Shown here: positions 16,233-24,891 of the stretch, piece after piece | How positions within the stretch are numbered: the stretch's first letter is position 1 | Layout: each line of letters begins with the position of its first letter | Origin: Clostridia bacterium | GTDB taxonomy: Bacteria > Bacillota > Clostridia > TANB77 > CAG-508 | NCBI GenBank assembly: GCA_900758165.1 | Contig: CAAEQN010000003.1 | Location: 1 to 41,127 of the forward strand | Direction of reading: 5' to 3' | DNA length: 41,127 bases | Translations under genes and position numbers: made by a program | Notes under the pieces: model-generated | What the model was told of the DNA's origin: nothing | Databases searched by the model: none | Seen by the model: only the letters and a program-made list of their open reading frames with translations

Positions 16233-17585
16233 ATGCCTGAATATGTGTATAGAGCTATTACAAAAGAAGGAGTAATAGTAAAAAACAGGGTAGATAGTCC
16301 AAGTAAACAGAACTTAATAAGAAAATTAAAAAATGGTAATTTACTTCCAATAGATGTTATTCAAGTAGGATATGGAGCAAAAAAAGGAAGAACTAGAAAT
16401 AGGAAAAATGTTACAGATATAGATCAAATAATGAAAACAGCCAATTCTTCAACTATTGTACAAGGAAGAGGAAGAAAAAATCAAACAGTAGTAGAAAAAA
16501 TAAATCTTGCACTTTCAAAGCAAGAAAAAATAAAAACGAGAGATCTAATGGTATTTACTCAAAATTTCTACTTGTTGAAAAAAGCAGATTTTAATAATAT
16601 ACATGCATTAAGTACAATAATACAAAGTACAGAAAATGTAACTCTAAAAGGAATATTAGAAGATATATTAGCAGGTGTTGAAGCTGGAGAATATATGTAT
16701 ACAACAATGGAATATTATTCAGATGTATTTCCATATATATATATTAACATGATTAAAGTTGGAGAATTATCAGGTTCTTTAACACAATCACTTAAGCAAG
16801 CGATTGAATATTTAGACAGTAATACAGATACAATAAGAAAACTTAGAGGAATAATAATTCCAAATGCAATACAATTAGTAGCACTAGTAGCATTACTATT
16901 TGTAGGAAGTTTGTATACAGTTCCAACAATTCAAAATGTTTACAATGAAGTAGGAACAACGGATACATTGCCAGCTATAACAATATCATTTTCAAATGCT
17001 TTGCAATGGATTGCTCAACATTGGTATGTACCAGTTGGAATAATTGCTATAATAGTAGCTGTAATAGTTGCGTATGTTCATACACCAAAAGGAAAATACA
17101 ATTACGATTATTTTAAATACACAATGCCTATCTTTGGAAAGTTATTTTATACATTAGATTTCTCTAGATTAATGAGAGCAATGCTACTTAATCTTGAAAA
17201 TGGAATGAGAATCCAAGATGCACTTGATGTAAGTAAAAATGTTGTTAGTAACTATGTTATGAGAGCTATGGTAGAGACATCTATAAACAATATTTTAGTT
17301 GGTGCTTCATGGATAGAACCTTTTGAAAAGTCTGGATTATCATCTTCAATGACCACAGAAATGCTTAAAGTCGGAATGCAGACAGACCTTTCTGAAATGA
17401 TGCATAAGCTATTAGATTATATGGATATAGATATAAAAAATACAATGGATACAATCATGGCAACATTACCACAATTAGTTTATTCTATCGTTGGTGTGAT
17501 AATAATATTTGTTACAATAGTAGTACTTGTACCATGTATACAAGTTTATATGGGTACATTCTTGTTCTCAGCTGCAGGAGTATAA
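16233..17585 (+). CDS. pilC: type IV pilus platform protein PilC
   Basis: A 450-residue inner-membrane platform protein on which the ATPases act. The N-terminal region MPEYVYRAITKEGVIVKNRV is the usual PilC/GspF start. Two T2SSF domains follow (about 100-225 and 300-430), the first with DLMVFTQNFYLLKKADFNNI. Membrane segments fall at about 205-228, 257-280 and 418-445. Start: ATG at 16233 after AGGAGG. It is the last gene of the pilus operon. Confidence 0.94.
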   Translation: MPEYVYRAITKEGVIVKNRVDSPSKQNLIRKLKNGNLLPIDVIQVGYGAKKGRTRNRKNVTDIDQIMKTANSSTIVQGRGRKNQTVVEKINLALSKQEKIKTRDLMVFTQNFYLLKKADFNNIHALSTIIQSTENVTLKGILEDILAGVEAGEYMYTTMEYYSDVFPYIYINMIKVGELSGSLTQSLKQAIEYLDSNTDTIRKLRGIIIPNAIQLVALVALLFVGSLYTVPTIQNVYNEVGTTDTLPAITISFSNALQWIAQHWYVPVGIIAIIVAVIVAYVHTPKGKYNYDYFKYTMPIFGKLFYTLDFSRLMRAMLLNLENGMRIQDALDVSKNVVSNYVMRAMVETSINNILVGASWIEPFEKSGLSSSMTTEMLKVGMQTDLSEMMHKLLDYMDIDIKNTMDTIMATLPQLVYSIVGVIIIFVTIVVLVPCIQVYMGTFLFSAAGV

Positions 17586-17612
17586 AATAGAAAATAAAGT
17601 TAATATAAATTT

Positions 17613-17645
17613 AAAACTGATAACGAAATTTTGCTATCAGTTTTT
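17613..17645 (+). terminator. terminator of the pilus operon
   Basis: AAAACTGATA (17613-17622) / TATCAGTTTT (17635-17644), a perfect 10-bp stem followed by T residues. Confidence 0.8.
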
Positions 17646-17807
17646 ATATACAACAAAATATATAAAACAAAAAGACAACACTAAAATAAAGCAGAATGCT
17701 AAATGTATTTTGGAGAAGTAAAAACAAATTAAAAAGTATTTATAACTTTTATTTTTAAAAATAATATGATAATATATTAATCAAAGGATATATATTAAAA
17801 TATAAAA

Positions 17808-17865
17808 GAAAGGAATTAATCAATCAAATAAATTTTATAAGATTGATTATACAAGAATAAAAATG
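17808..17865 (+). promoter_or_regulatory. SD-hairpin-start arrangement before the ROK kinase gene
   Basis: GAAAGGA (17808-17814) is 48 nt from the ATG at 17863. TAATCAATC (17817-17825) and GATTGATTA (17841-17849) form a perfect 9-bp hairpin between them, leaving about 15 unpaired nt. No closer binding site is visible. The remaining part of the 17586-17862 gap holds no supported gene. Confidence 0.5.
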
Positions 17866-18783
17866 AAAATTGGGATTGATTTAGGTGGTAGCCATGTTGC
17901 TATTGGATTAATAGATGATAATTATGAAATAGTAGAAAAAAGAACATATTATATGAGTAATAAAAAAGAAGAAACTCTAGAAAATTATATATTAAGTTGT
18001 ATAGTAAGTGGAATTAATGAAATTTTAAATAGTACTAATTTCAAATTAACACAAATAGAAAGTATTGGAATTGCAACGCCAGGAGAGCCAAAAGGTGGAA
18101 TTATTAAAAATGCAGTAAATTTAGGAATAAAAGAATTTAATATAGAAGAACAATTAAACAAAGTATTAGGACAAAACTCAAAAATACAAATAAAAATCGG
18201 AAATGATGCAAAATGCGCAGCTTTAGCAGAAAAACATAAGGGGTCGTTAAGAGAATATAAAGATTGTGTTTTTTTATGTATAGGTACTGGAATTGGTGGA
18301 GCAGCATTTATGAACAACGTATTTTTAAAGCCTGCAAGAAATTCTGGTTTTGAATTTGGACATATAATAATAAAAAAAGATGGAAAAAAATGTAACTGTG
18401 GTAATAACGGGTGCTTTGAAGCATATTGCTCTAAAAGAGAGTTTAAAAAAGAAATGCAGAGAATTTTAGGAATAGAAGAATATATAGGAGCTAAAGAATT
18501 AACTCAAAAAATAAATGAAAATATAAATAATAGACAGGTGAAGAACCTATTAGAAGAGTATATAGAAAATTTAGAAATTGGAATTTCTAATATTATAAAT
18601 ATATTAGAACCACAAGCAATTTGCATAGGAGGTAGTATCTCTCATTATGACGAGCTAATACTAGACAAATTAAGAGAAAGAATATATAATGGAAAATACT
18701 TATTTAATAAAGAAGAACCACCTAAAATTTTGGCAGCGACAGAAGGAAATGATGCGGGAATAATTGGAGCTACTTTATTGTAA
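17863..18783 (+). CDS. ROK-family sugar kinase (probable glucokinase)
   Basis: A 306-residue ROK protein without an N-terminal DNA-binding domain, so a kinase rather than a repressor. The ATP-binding start IGIDLGGSHVAIGLID (3-18), the catalytic Asp in KIGNDAKCAALAE, GTGIGGAAF (about 142-150) and the zinc motif CNCGNNGC (about 181-188) are all present. EFGH precedes the zinc motif. It probably phosphorylates glucose or a related hexose with ATP; the sugar cannot be fixed from sequence. ksgA follows after 44 bp. Confidence 0.9.
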   Translation: MKIGIDLGGSHVAIGLIDDNYEIVEKRTYYMSNKKEETLENYILSCIVSGINEILNSTNFKLTQIESIGIATPGEPKGGIIKNAVNLGIKEFNIEEQLNKVLGQNSKIQIKIGNDAKCAALAEKHKGSLREYKDCVFLCIGTGIGGAAFMNNVFLKPARNSGFEFGHIIIKKDGKKCNCGNNGCFEAYCSKREFKKEMQRILGIEEYIGAKELTQKINENINNRQVKNLLEEYIENLEIGISNIINILEPQAICIGGSISHYDELILDKLRERIYNGKYLFNKEEPPKILAATEGNDAGIIGATLL

Positions 18784-18827
18784 GCAAATAGCTTATTTTA
18801 GTATAAAAAAGGATTAAAGGAATAAAT

Positions 18828-19688
18828 ATGAATATATATACTGAAACTCAAGAAATTTTAAAAAAATATAAAATTCAAGCTAATAAAAGTTTAGGACAAA
18901 ACTTTTTAATTAGTGATGACGTAGTAAATACAATTATAGAAGAAGCAAACATACAAGATAGAGATTTAATAATAGAAATAGGACCAGGACTTGGGGTATT
19001 AACAAATAAAATATTAGAGAAAACAAAAAATGTAATTGCGGTAGAATTAGATAAAAGAATGGTTGAAATATTAAAAGATAGATTTTCAAATTCAAATTTA
19101 AAAATAATAAATGAGGATATATTAAAAGTAGATTTAACAAAAATTATTAGAGAATATAAAATAAATCAAGATATAAACAATGTAAAGATTGTTGCAAATT
19201 TGCCATACTATATAAGCACACCAATAATAACCAAGTTATTAGCAAGTAGGCTCGAAATTGACGAAATAATTGTAATGGTTCAAAAAGAAGTTGCAGATAG
19301 AATAGTATCCAAAACGGGAACGAGAAATGCAGGAGCAATAACTTATTTTGTAGATTACTATTCTGAAGCAAAGCCAATAATAAAAGTAGGAAAAGAATCG
19401 TTTATTCCTAGCCCAAAAGTGGAGTCTGAAGTAATTAGTTTAAAGGTAAGAAAGTCTCCAAAAATAAACGTGCTTAATGAAAAAATGTTATTTAATGTAA
19501 TACAAAAAGCTTTTTTACAAAGGAGAAAGACTTTAGAAAATGCACTTGTAAATTATAATATTTTGGAAAATAAAGAAGAAGTGGAGAAGATGTTTATAAC
19601 TTTGAATATAGATAGTAAAATAAGAGGAGAAAAACTAACATTAGAACAATTTGGGGAGATTGCAAATTATTTGACAAAGACACTTTAA
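18828..19688 (+). CDS. rsmA: 16S rRNA dimethyladenosine transferase RsmA/KsgA
   Basis: A 286-residue S-adenosylmethionine-dependent methyltransferase that dimethylates two adjacent adenosines near the 3' end of 16S rRNA during small-subunit maturation. KSLGQNFLISDDVVN, the SAM loop EIGPGLGVLT and the catalytic motif NLPYYIST are diagnostic. The C-terminal part has QRRKTLENAL. Start: ATG after AAAGGAATAA. Length fits the family. Confidence 0.97.
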   Translation: MNIYTETQEILKKYKIQANKSLGQNFLISDDVVNTIIEEANIQDRDLIIEIGPGLGVLTNKILEKTKNVIAVELDKRMVEILKDRFSNSNLKIINEDILKVDLTKIIREYKINQDINNVKIVANLPYYISTPIITKLLASRLEIDEIIVMVQKEVADRIVSKTGTRNAGAITYFVDYYSEAKPIIKVGKESFIPSPKVESEVISLKVRKSPKINVLNEKMLFNVIQKAFLQRRKTLENALVNYNILENKEEVEKMFITLNIDSKIRGEKLTLEQFGEIANYLTKTL

Positions 19689-19712
19689 AAATGTTCAAAA
19701 AAGTGATATAAT
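19684..19712 (+). promoter_or_regulatory. extended -10 promoter for the sortase gene
   Basis: TG-A-TATAAT (19704-19712) is an extended -10 box; a weak -35 (TTTAAA, 19684-19689) lies 17 bp upstream of it. The binding site GAGAGGG and ATG 19742 follow. Confidence 0.6.
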
Positions 19713-19741
19713 ATAAATATAAAATTTTAGAGAGGGTAGAA

Positions 19742-20464
19742 ATGAATCAGATTTTAGTTACAGAAAAATTATATATAACACCAGAATTACGAAGAAAAAA
19801 GAAAATCTATAAAATAAGATTCTTTTTATCCGTTTTTTTAATTTGTATATTATGTGGTTATTACATATATGCAGAGAGTGATAGAAACAAGAGTGAAGAG
19901 GTATCACAAAAGATATTAGCGGATTTAGAAAACAAATCTAATACAGATAAGACTACAAAAAATATAGTAAATGATGTTCTAATAGTTTCTTTAGATGAAG
20001 AACAATCAGATATTGCAGAGAACCAAATAAATGGTGGCCAAGAAGTTAATACATATACAGCTAATAACGGAGAAGATTATACAACAGACTCAATACTTAC
20101 AATTCCAAAATTAGGAATAAATTATCCAGTACTTTCAAAAACTTCTGAAGAATTATTAAAAATTTCATTAAATAAGTATTGGGGAAATGGACCAAATCAA
20201 ATAGGAAATTATTGTATTGTAGGACATAATTATGCAAATGGAAAACTTTTTGGAAAGTTATCTCAAATGGAAATAGGAGATACTGCAGTTTTAGAAGATA
20301 TGGATGGTAAGAAAATTACTTATGAAGCCTATGATAAATTTATAGTAGAGCCTTCAGATGTTAGTTGTACTAGCCAATTAACAAATGGTAAAAGAGAAAT
20401 GACATTAATTACATGTAAAAATTATGGAACTCAAAGATTAGTAATAAAATGTAGAGAAATATAA
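19742..20464 (+). CDS. sortase, class D-like
   Basis: A 240-residue membrane-anchored transpeptidase that attaches surface proteins to the cell wall. One membrane segment at about 27-45 follows a basic N-terminus. The catalytic His is in IVGHNYANG, the Cys in LITCKNYG and the Arg in QRLVIKC, in the order expected for a sortase. ILTIPKLGINYPVLSK is the start of the sortase fold. Class D is the best guess from length and motif spacing. No sorting-signal substrate is encoded in the window. Confidence 0.9.
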   Translation: MNQILVTEKLYITPELRRKKKIYKIRFFLSVFLICILCGYYIYAESDRNKSEEVSQKILADLENKSNTDKTTKNIVNDVLIVSLDEEQSDIAENQINGGQEVNTYTANNGEDYTTDSILTIPKLGINYPVLSKTSEELLKISLNKYWGNGPNQIGNYCIVGHNYANGKLFGKLSQMEIGDTAVLEDMDGKKITYEAYDKFIVEPSDVSCTSQLTNGKREMTLITCKNYGTQRLVIKCREI

Positions 20465-20486
20465 ATTTTCATAATAAAGAAATAAC

Positions 20487-20530
20487 AAAAAATGTTGATA
20501 GAATATGAATGTATTTTATCAACATTTTTT
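20487..20530 (+). terminator. bidirectional terminator between sortase and M14 genes
   Basis: A perfect 14-bp inverted repeat AAAAAATGTTGATA (20487-20500) / TATCAACATTTTTT (20517-20530). It can end the sortase transcript on the plus strand and the M14 transcript on the minus strand. Confidence 0.85.
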
Positions 20531-20541
20531 ATTTAAATTTT

Positions 20542-21001
20542 TTACAAAACTGCTCCTAATATTAATATACCAATATTATCATTGTAAATTTGTTCAAATT
20601 GAGAAAGGGGTAAAGGGCTTTTGCCAATGCCTGCTTCAATAGTATAACCAGGTCTTCTATATTGTTGTAAAAACCAATCTTTATAACCTGCAAAACTGGA
20701 CTCATAAGGAACATCTGCTAGAGTGCAACCGACTAGATTTTGCAAACTTTACACCAATATTATAAGCTTCTTTTGGGGCATAATTTTGAAATTGCCAATA
20801 AATCTCTTTTCCTTGGGTATGATAAGTTAGTATTAATCTAAAATTATTCATTAATGTAAAATTATAAATTGCTAAAGCTTCGGGCTCTGTTAAAGGACCA
20901 AATCCAACAAAGTCTCTGGGAGCAGGAGATGTGTAACCTTGTGAGTATTTTATACTTTTAGCGTTTTCCCAACTAGCAGGAAATTGTAAGTTTAAATCCA
21001 C
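20542..21001 (-). pseudogene. M14 zinc carboxypeptidase-like gene, C-terminal part, split by element
   Basis: The distal part of an M14-family metallopeptidase; relatives act on peptidoglycan peptides such as gamma-D-glutamyl-diamino acid bonds. It begins VDLNLQFPASWENAKSIKYS at the element edge. It contains the zinc ligand H213 (LTYHTQG) and the catalytic Glu E274 (GYTIEAGIG), in numbering of the rejoined protein. The frame breaks once, at an in-frame CGG (20731-20729); skipping the C restores FAKSS-GCTLADVPYESSFAG and the conserved end. After excision it would join 24576-25035 and give 304 residues. No other damage is visible, so the gene looks maintained rather than decayed. Confidence 0.85.
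20729..20731 (-). other. in-frame CGG, +1 recoding site 4 (M14)
   Basis: On the minus strand the frame reads TCT AGT CGG TTG CAC and ends 8 codons after CGG. Skipping the C gives AGT GGT TGC ACT, restoring a conserved S-G-(Y/C)-T-L stretch in which Gly is expected in M14 enzymes. Confidence 0.75.
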
Positions 21002-21005
21002 ACCT
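20999..21005 (+). repeat. left attachment site core of the 3.6-kb element
   Basis: CACACCT, identical to 24576-24582. The M14 gene lies to the left. The element arm TGTGGACTTAAAAAACTTCC (21005-21024) begins just after the CC dinucleotide at 21003-21004. Confidence 0.8.
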
Positions 21006-21202
21006 GTGGACTTAAAAAACTTCCACCAACAAATAAAGATAATAAAATGCGGTAATTAGTAAAAACAGGAAATAATAATAATGAAAAAGAAAAAATGTTA
21101 TTTTATATGGAGATGATATATAACAAATACACTTGTTTTAAGTGTCATATTTAGCCATTTCCTTTAATATTCTGTAGTAATACGAAAGGAATTTAAATAA
21201 GT

Positions 21203-21346
21203 ATGAATGAAGATAAAGCCAACATTAAAGACAATAAATTGGAGTTTAATACATATTGTATTTTTACAGAAGAAGGAGATATAAGCCAAAAAATAGGATT
21301 GGTATTTAAGGACTATTTAGAAAATTTAAAGATAAAAACGAAGTAA
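21203..21346 (+). CDS. 47-codon element protein, candidate excision factor
   Basis: A short gene with a good ribosome binding site (GAAAGGA, 12 nt before ATG 21203). The product starts MNEDKANIKDNKLEFNTYCI and ends YLENLKIKTK; it is charged, and I do not recognise its family. It is the only gene between the left end and the recombinase, a position in which recombination directionality factors or small control proteins are often found. The rest of the 21006-21460 leader shows no other gene. Confidence 0.5.
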   Translation: MNEDKANIKDNKLEFNTYCIFTEEGDISQKIGLVFKDYLENLKIKTK

Positions 21347-21460
21347 TTATTTGAAAGTATGTGTAAAAATATTTTAAGATAGTAAAAATGTAGATGATTA
21401 CCGATAAGTTTGAAAAAGAATTACAAATAACAATTCTTTAAAAAAACGGAGAGGGGAAAA

Positions 21461-23136
21461 ATGCTAGATTTAAGAGGTAAAAACTTTAAAGTACGGAATA
21501 TATATAAGATTGTCTCGAGAAGATGGTGACAAGCAAGAGAGTGAAAGTATTAGTAATCAAAGAAATATTTTGCAAAGATATATAAAGGAAAATAATTTAA
21601 ATTTTTTAAAAGAATATGTTGATGATGGGGTAAGTGGTACAACTTTTGATAGACCTGGATTTTGTAAGATGTTACAAGATATTGAGAATAAAACTATTAA
21701 TATGGTTATAACAAAAGACTTGTCGAGACTTGGAAGAGATTATATTAAGACAGGTTTTTATATAGAAGATTATTTTCCAAAAAATAATATCAGATATGTT
21801 GCAATAACAGATGGAATAGATACGTATATTGATAGTACAAATAATGATATAACACCTTTTAAAGCAATTATGAATGATATGTATGCTAAAGATATATCAA
21901 AAAAGATTAGAAGTGTTCTAAAAGAAAAACAACAGCGAGGAGAGTATATGTGCAGTATACCAGCTTATGGTTATAAAAGACATCCTAGTATAAAAAACAA
22001 ATTGATTATTGATGAGCAGGTAAGAAATGTTGTTGAAAAGATTTTCAATATGTATGCAAATGGACATGGGAGTAGCGAAATAGTAAATTTCTTAAATTCA
22101 AATAAATATTTATCTCCAGCTGGATATAGAAAGACTGGGTGCATCAAAGATGAAAACAAAACAAATTACAACTGGAACGAAGTAACCTTATGCAATATGT
22201 TAAAAAACGAAGTATATATTGGAAATACTGTTCAAAATAAAAAAACTATAATATCTTATAAAGTTAAAAAAGTTAAAAATGTTGATAAAAGTCAATATAT
22301 AAGAGTTAACAACACGCATGAAGCTATTATTGATAAAGACACATTTGAAAAAGTACAATGCATTATTGAAAAAAGAGGGACAAATACAAGGCCTAAATAT
22401 GATTATTTGTTAAGAGGATTACTTTATTGTTATCACTGCAAAAGAAAGCTGCAAATAGTGTTAAAAAAGAATTCTAAAAGAAATGCAAAATTGCATCCAT
22501 ATATAACATGTAGCAATGCCAAAGAAAAAGGATGTTATCCAATAAATATAAACTATGAAAAATTTGAAAAGCACATTATTTATGTTGTGAGAAAAATTGT
22601 TCAAATATATGCAGACAAAGAGGTATTTTACTCAATTTATGAAAACTGCCAAACCAAGACTTATAGTGTAAGAGAAGAATATAAAAAAAGAATTTATGAT
22701 ACAGATAAAGCCATATCTAGAATAAATAACAATTTGGATAAGATGTATACAGATAAATTAATAGGAGTTTTGCAAGAAGAAGATTATATTAGAGTATCTC
22801 GGAAGATTTAAACTAGACAGGGCAAAATTAAATGAACAAAAGAAAAGATTAGAACAAGAATTAATAGCAATGAATGATAGTATTGATATGAAAAACCAAA
22901 CAAAAAAAGAATTAGATGAATTAATAGAAGATTTTTTAAAACTGGATAAAATTGAAAAGATATATTTATATAGATTAATAAATAAAATTGAAATTGATAA
23001 AGATAAAAACATATACATATATTTTAATTTTTCAAGGTTAAACTCCATAGCTGAAAATCTAGAAGAATGTGTTCAAATCGAAGAATTAATAAATGGAAAA
23101 ATAAAAGTTGGTATTCATACAAAAGATATTGCTTAA
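21461..23136 (+). CDS. large serine recombinase requiring two +1 shifts at CGG
   Basis: The element's integrase/excisionase. ATG 21461 follows GGAGAGGGG. The zero frame ends after 22 codons. Skipping one C at CGG 21494-21496 gives VGIYIRLSREDGDKQESES, the canonical start with catalytic S18. The frame then runs to CGG 22800-22802, where a second skip extends the protein past TAA 22809 through the coiled-coil tail to 23136. The total is 557 residues with an exact codon count (11+435+111). Motifs: VDDGVSGTTFDRPGF, KDLSRLGRDYI, MNDMYAKDISKKIRSVLKEK, and the recombinase domain (PAYGYKRHP). A zinc ribbon (CYHCKRKL ... CSNAKEKGC) and coiled coils follow. Each frame segment retains conserved sequence, which argues against random decay. 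Confidence 0.88.
21494..21496 (+). other. in-frame CGG, +1 recoding site 1 (recombinase)
   Basis: The frame from ATG 21461 reads AAA GTA CGG AAT ATA and stops 11 codons later. Skipping C gives GTA GGA ATA TAT ATA AGA TTG TCT (V-G-I-Y-I-R-L-S), the expected start of the catalytic domain. Confidence 0.75.
22800..22802 (+). other. in-frame CGG, +1 recoding site 2 (recombinase)
   Basis: GTA TCT CGG AAG ATT TAA ends the frame. Skipping C gives TCT GGA AGA TTT AAA CTA GAC (S-G-R-F-K-L-D), continuing the coiled-coil and C-terminal region for 111 more codons. Confidence 0.72.
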
Positions 23137-23180
23137 TATTTTGCTTTATGATAACATCTAAAAATATAAGAGGTAAATGT

Positions 23181-23924
23181 ATGGAAAAAAGAAAAAATAT
23201 AAAACAGAGCAATTGGCAGGTAATTATTGGAATAGTAATAATAATTTGTTTTGGACTTTATGAATATATAAATCAAAATAATGAAAACGACAATAATACA
23301 AATAATACAAATATAGAAAATACAGTAATTGATTTAGCTACAATTCCAGAATATGAATCGAGCTCATATATAGAAATAAATAATAATATGCCATATTTTA
23401 GTAAAGAAGAATATACCACAGAATCATTTGAAAAATATAGTCAATGGGATGAGTTAGGAAGAAGCGGAGTAGCTTATGCAAATGTATGTATGGATACAAT
23501 GCCAACAGGAGAACGTGGTGAAATAGGAAATATAAAAGATCTTTCTGGCTGGGTACAAAAAAGATATGATAATATAATAAAAGATAAATACTTATATAAT
23601 CGATGTCATTTAATTGGATGGCAGTTATCTGGCGAAAATGATAATAAAAGAAATTTAATTACAGGAACAAGATACTTAAATATAGAAGGAATGTTGCCTT
23701 TTGAAAACAAGGTAGCAGAGTATATTAAAGAGAATAAAAACAATCATGTTTTATATAGAGTAACACCTATTTATCAAGGCAGAAACCTTTTAGCAAGTGG
23801 AGTGGAAATGGAAAGTTGGTCTGTTGAAGACGATGGTCAAGGAGTTCATTTTAATGTTTATTGTTATAATGTACAGCCTGGAATAGTAATTGATTATGCA
23901 ACAGGAGAAAGCTATGCAAAATAA
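23181..23924 (+). CDS. membrane-anchored DNA/RNA non-specific endonuclease
   Basis: A 247-residue protein with an N-terminal membrane segment (about 13-31), an N/T-rich linker and an extracytoplasmic nuclease domain (about 60-247). YNRCHLIGWQLSGENDNKRN corresponds to the (D/N)R-x-H metal-dependent nuclease motif of streptococcal and staphylococcal secreted DNases, with the catalytic His in RCH and downstream Asn as metal ligands. It begins 45 bp after the recombinase stop, with AGAGG upstream; ATG 23181 is chosen for that site. It is probably cargo of the element. It has no in-frame CGG; CGG at 23465-23467 straddles AGC GGA. Confidence 0.9.
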   Translation: MEKRKNIKQSNWQVIIGIVIIICFGLYEYINQNNENDNNTNNTNIENTVIDLATIPEYESSSYIEINNNMPYFSKEEYTTESFEKYSQWDELGRSGVAYANVCMDTMPTGERGEIGNIKDLSGWVQKRYDNIIKDKYLYNRCHLIGWQLSGENDNKRNLITGTRYLNIEGMLPFENKVAEYIKENKNNHVLYRVTPIYQGRNLLASGVEMESWSVEDDGQGVHFNVYCYNVQPGIVIDYATGESYAK

Positions 23925-23964
23925 AAATTAATGTTAGCAAAGATAAAAAATATTAATAATGATA

Positions 23965-23993
23965 TTGTAAAATTATGTAAAACAATATATAAT
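23965..23993 (+). promoter_or_regulatory. promoter for the DUF3006-like gene
   Basis: TTGTAA (23965-23970), a 17-bp spacer, then TATAAT (23988-23993), about 80 bp upstream of the TTG start. A separate promoter allows expression independent of the nuclease. Confidence 0.65.
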
Positions 23994-24013
23994 CACTTCT
24001 AGTTTTATTCTTA

Positions 24014-24033
24014 CTACTATAAATCAATAGTAG
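24014..24033 (+). promoter_or_regulatory. inverted repeat in the leader of the DUF3006-like gene
   Basis: CTACTAT (24014-24020) / ATAGTAG (24027-24033) with a 6-nt loop, placed between the promoter and the ribosome binding site. Operator or leader hairpin. Confidence 0.5.
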
Positions 24034-24073
24034 ATTTCCAAAATAAAAAAATAAATAAAGGAGTGATTGCATA

Positions 24074-24553
24074 TTGAGTTTAAACTTATTAAATGGACTA
24101 GTTAATAATCTGAAAGGAAATAACATAGTTAAAGATTTTATAAAAGAACTAGAAGAAACATTACAAAATTATAATAATAAAGATTCAGGAGATAGAAATA
24201 TGGATGATATTGAATTAACAGCCGAAGAAGAGTTAGAATTTGATAGAAGAAAATTTGAATTTTTAGAAAATTTTTTTGAAAAAGAATTAGCTAATTTAAG
24301 TGAAAAAGAGGCATTTATTGTAACAAATAAGTATGAAAACGATATTGAAAATCAGAGATATAAAGTAGCTCAATACAAGGATGGTTTTGAATATAAATAT
24401 GTTGCTTTTGAAAAGGATTTACCAACAAATGTAAAACTAGGAGATGTAGTTAGAAAAATAGATGGACATTATATTTATGATGCACAAGCAACAAAATATG
24501 TTGGTGATGCTATAAATAAAATTAAAGAAGAGATAATAAGAAATAGAATATAA
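24074..24553 (+). CDS. DUF3006-like protein, possible nuclease partner
   Basis: A 159-residue soluble acidic protein. It uses a TTG start at 24074, placed 10 nt after AAGGAG; no better start lies nearby. The C-terminal half, FEKDLPTNVKLGDVVRKIDG and the YDAQATKY that follows, resembles DUF3006, a small domain often found beside secreted hydrolases and nucleases; this is a by-eye match. The first half is a charged helical region. It has its own promoter and lies next to the nuclease, so it might be an immunity or control protein. It is the last gene in the element. Confidence 0.6.
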   Translation: MSLNLLNGLVNNLKGNNIVKDFIKELEETLQNYNNKDSGDRNMDDIELTAEEELEFDRRKFEFLENFFEKELANLSEKEAFIVTNKYENDIENQRYKVAQYKDGFEYKYVAFEKDLPTNVKLGDVVRKIDGHYIYDAQATKYVGDAINKIKEEIIRNRI

Positions 24554-24575
24554 GAAATTGGTAGTTTTTAAAATT

Positions 24576-24582
24576 CACACCT
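24576..24582 (+). repeat. right attachment site core of the 3.6-kb element
   Basis: CACACCT, identical to 20999-21005. The element arm GGTAGTTTTTAAAATTCACA (24560-24579) lies on its left and the M14 coding sequence on its right. The central CC is at 24580-24581. Confidence 0.8.
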
Positions 24583-24891
24583 CTAATATTTGCCTTCCAA
24601 CCATTAGGAAAAGGAATGTTCGGATAATTACTAGAAATATATTTTGCGTAAATGTAAGGCTCTGAATTAATATCTAAATTTCCATTGATTAAATCAACTC
24701 CATCTGGGTTAACCATTGGAACAATATAAATACTTACATTTTCTAGAAGTCTTTTTATATTATAACCATATATGCTAGTATTGTTATTATAAGCAATGCA
24801 CATATTTTCAAGAAATTTCATAAGTAAAGTTGTTGTAATCCACTCATTTGCATGTGTTGTAGCAATATAAAAAACTTTTTTTTTGCCAAAG

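Larger units (their letters stand above)
20999..24582. mobile_element. 3,577-bp serine-recombinase element inside an M14 peptidase gene
   Basis: The element is bounded by direct CACACCT copies. It holds a 47-codon gene, a large serine recombinase (two +1 recoding sites), a membrane-anchored DNA/RNA nuclease and a DUF3006-like protein, all on the plus strand. The interrupted peptidase runs on the minus strand. Recombination between the two copies restores codons ...AGA GGT GTG | GAT TTA AAC... exactly in frame (R-G-V-D-L-N). Joining the two element ends gives GGTAGTTTTTAAAATTCACA-CC-TGTGGACTTAAAAAACTTCC, an imperfect palindrome (16 of 20 arm positions match) around CC, as expected for an attP. 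The boundaries are therefore well supported; excision in living cells is inferred. Confidence 0.88.

Noticed and set aside
17527..17721. An open frame overlapping the end of pilC
   Set aside because: It runs through the pilus operon terminator, and its sequence is a frame shadow of pilC plus AT-rich spacer.
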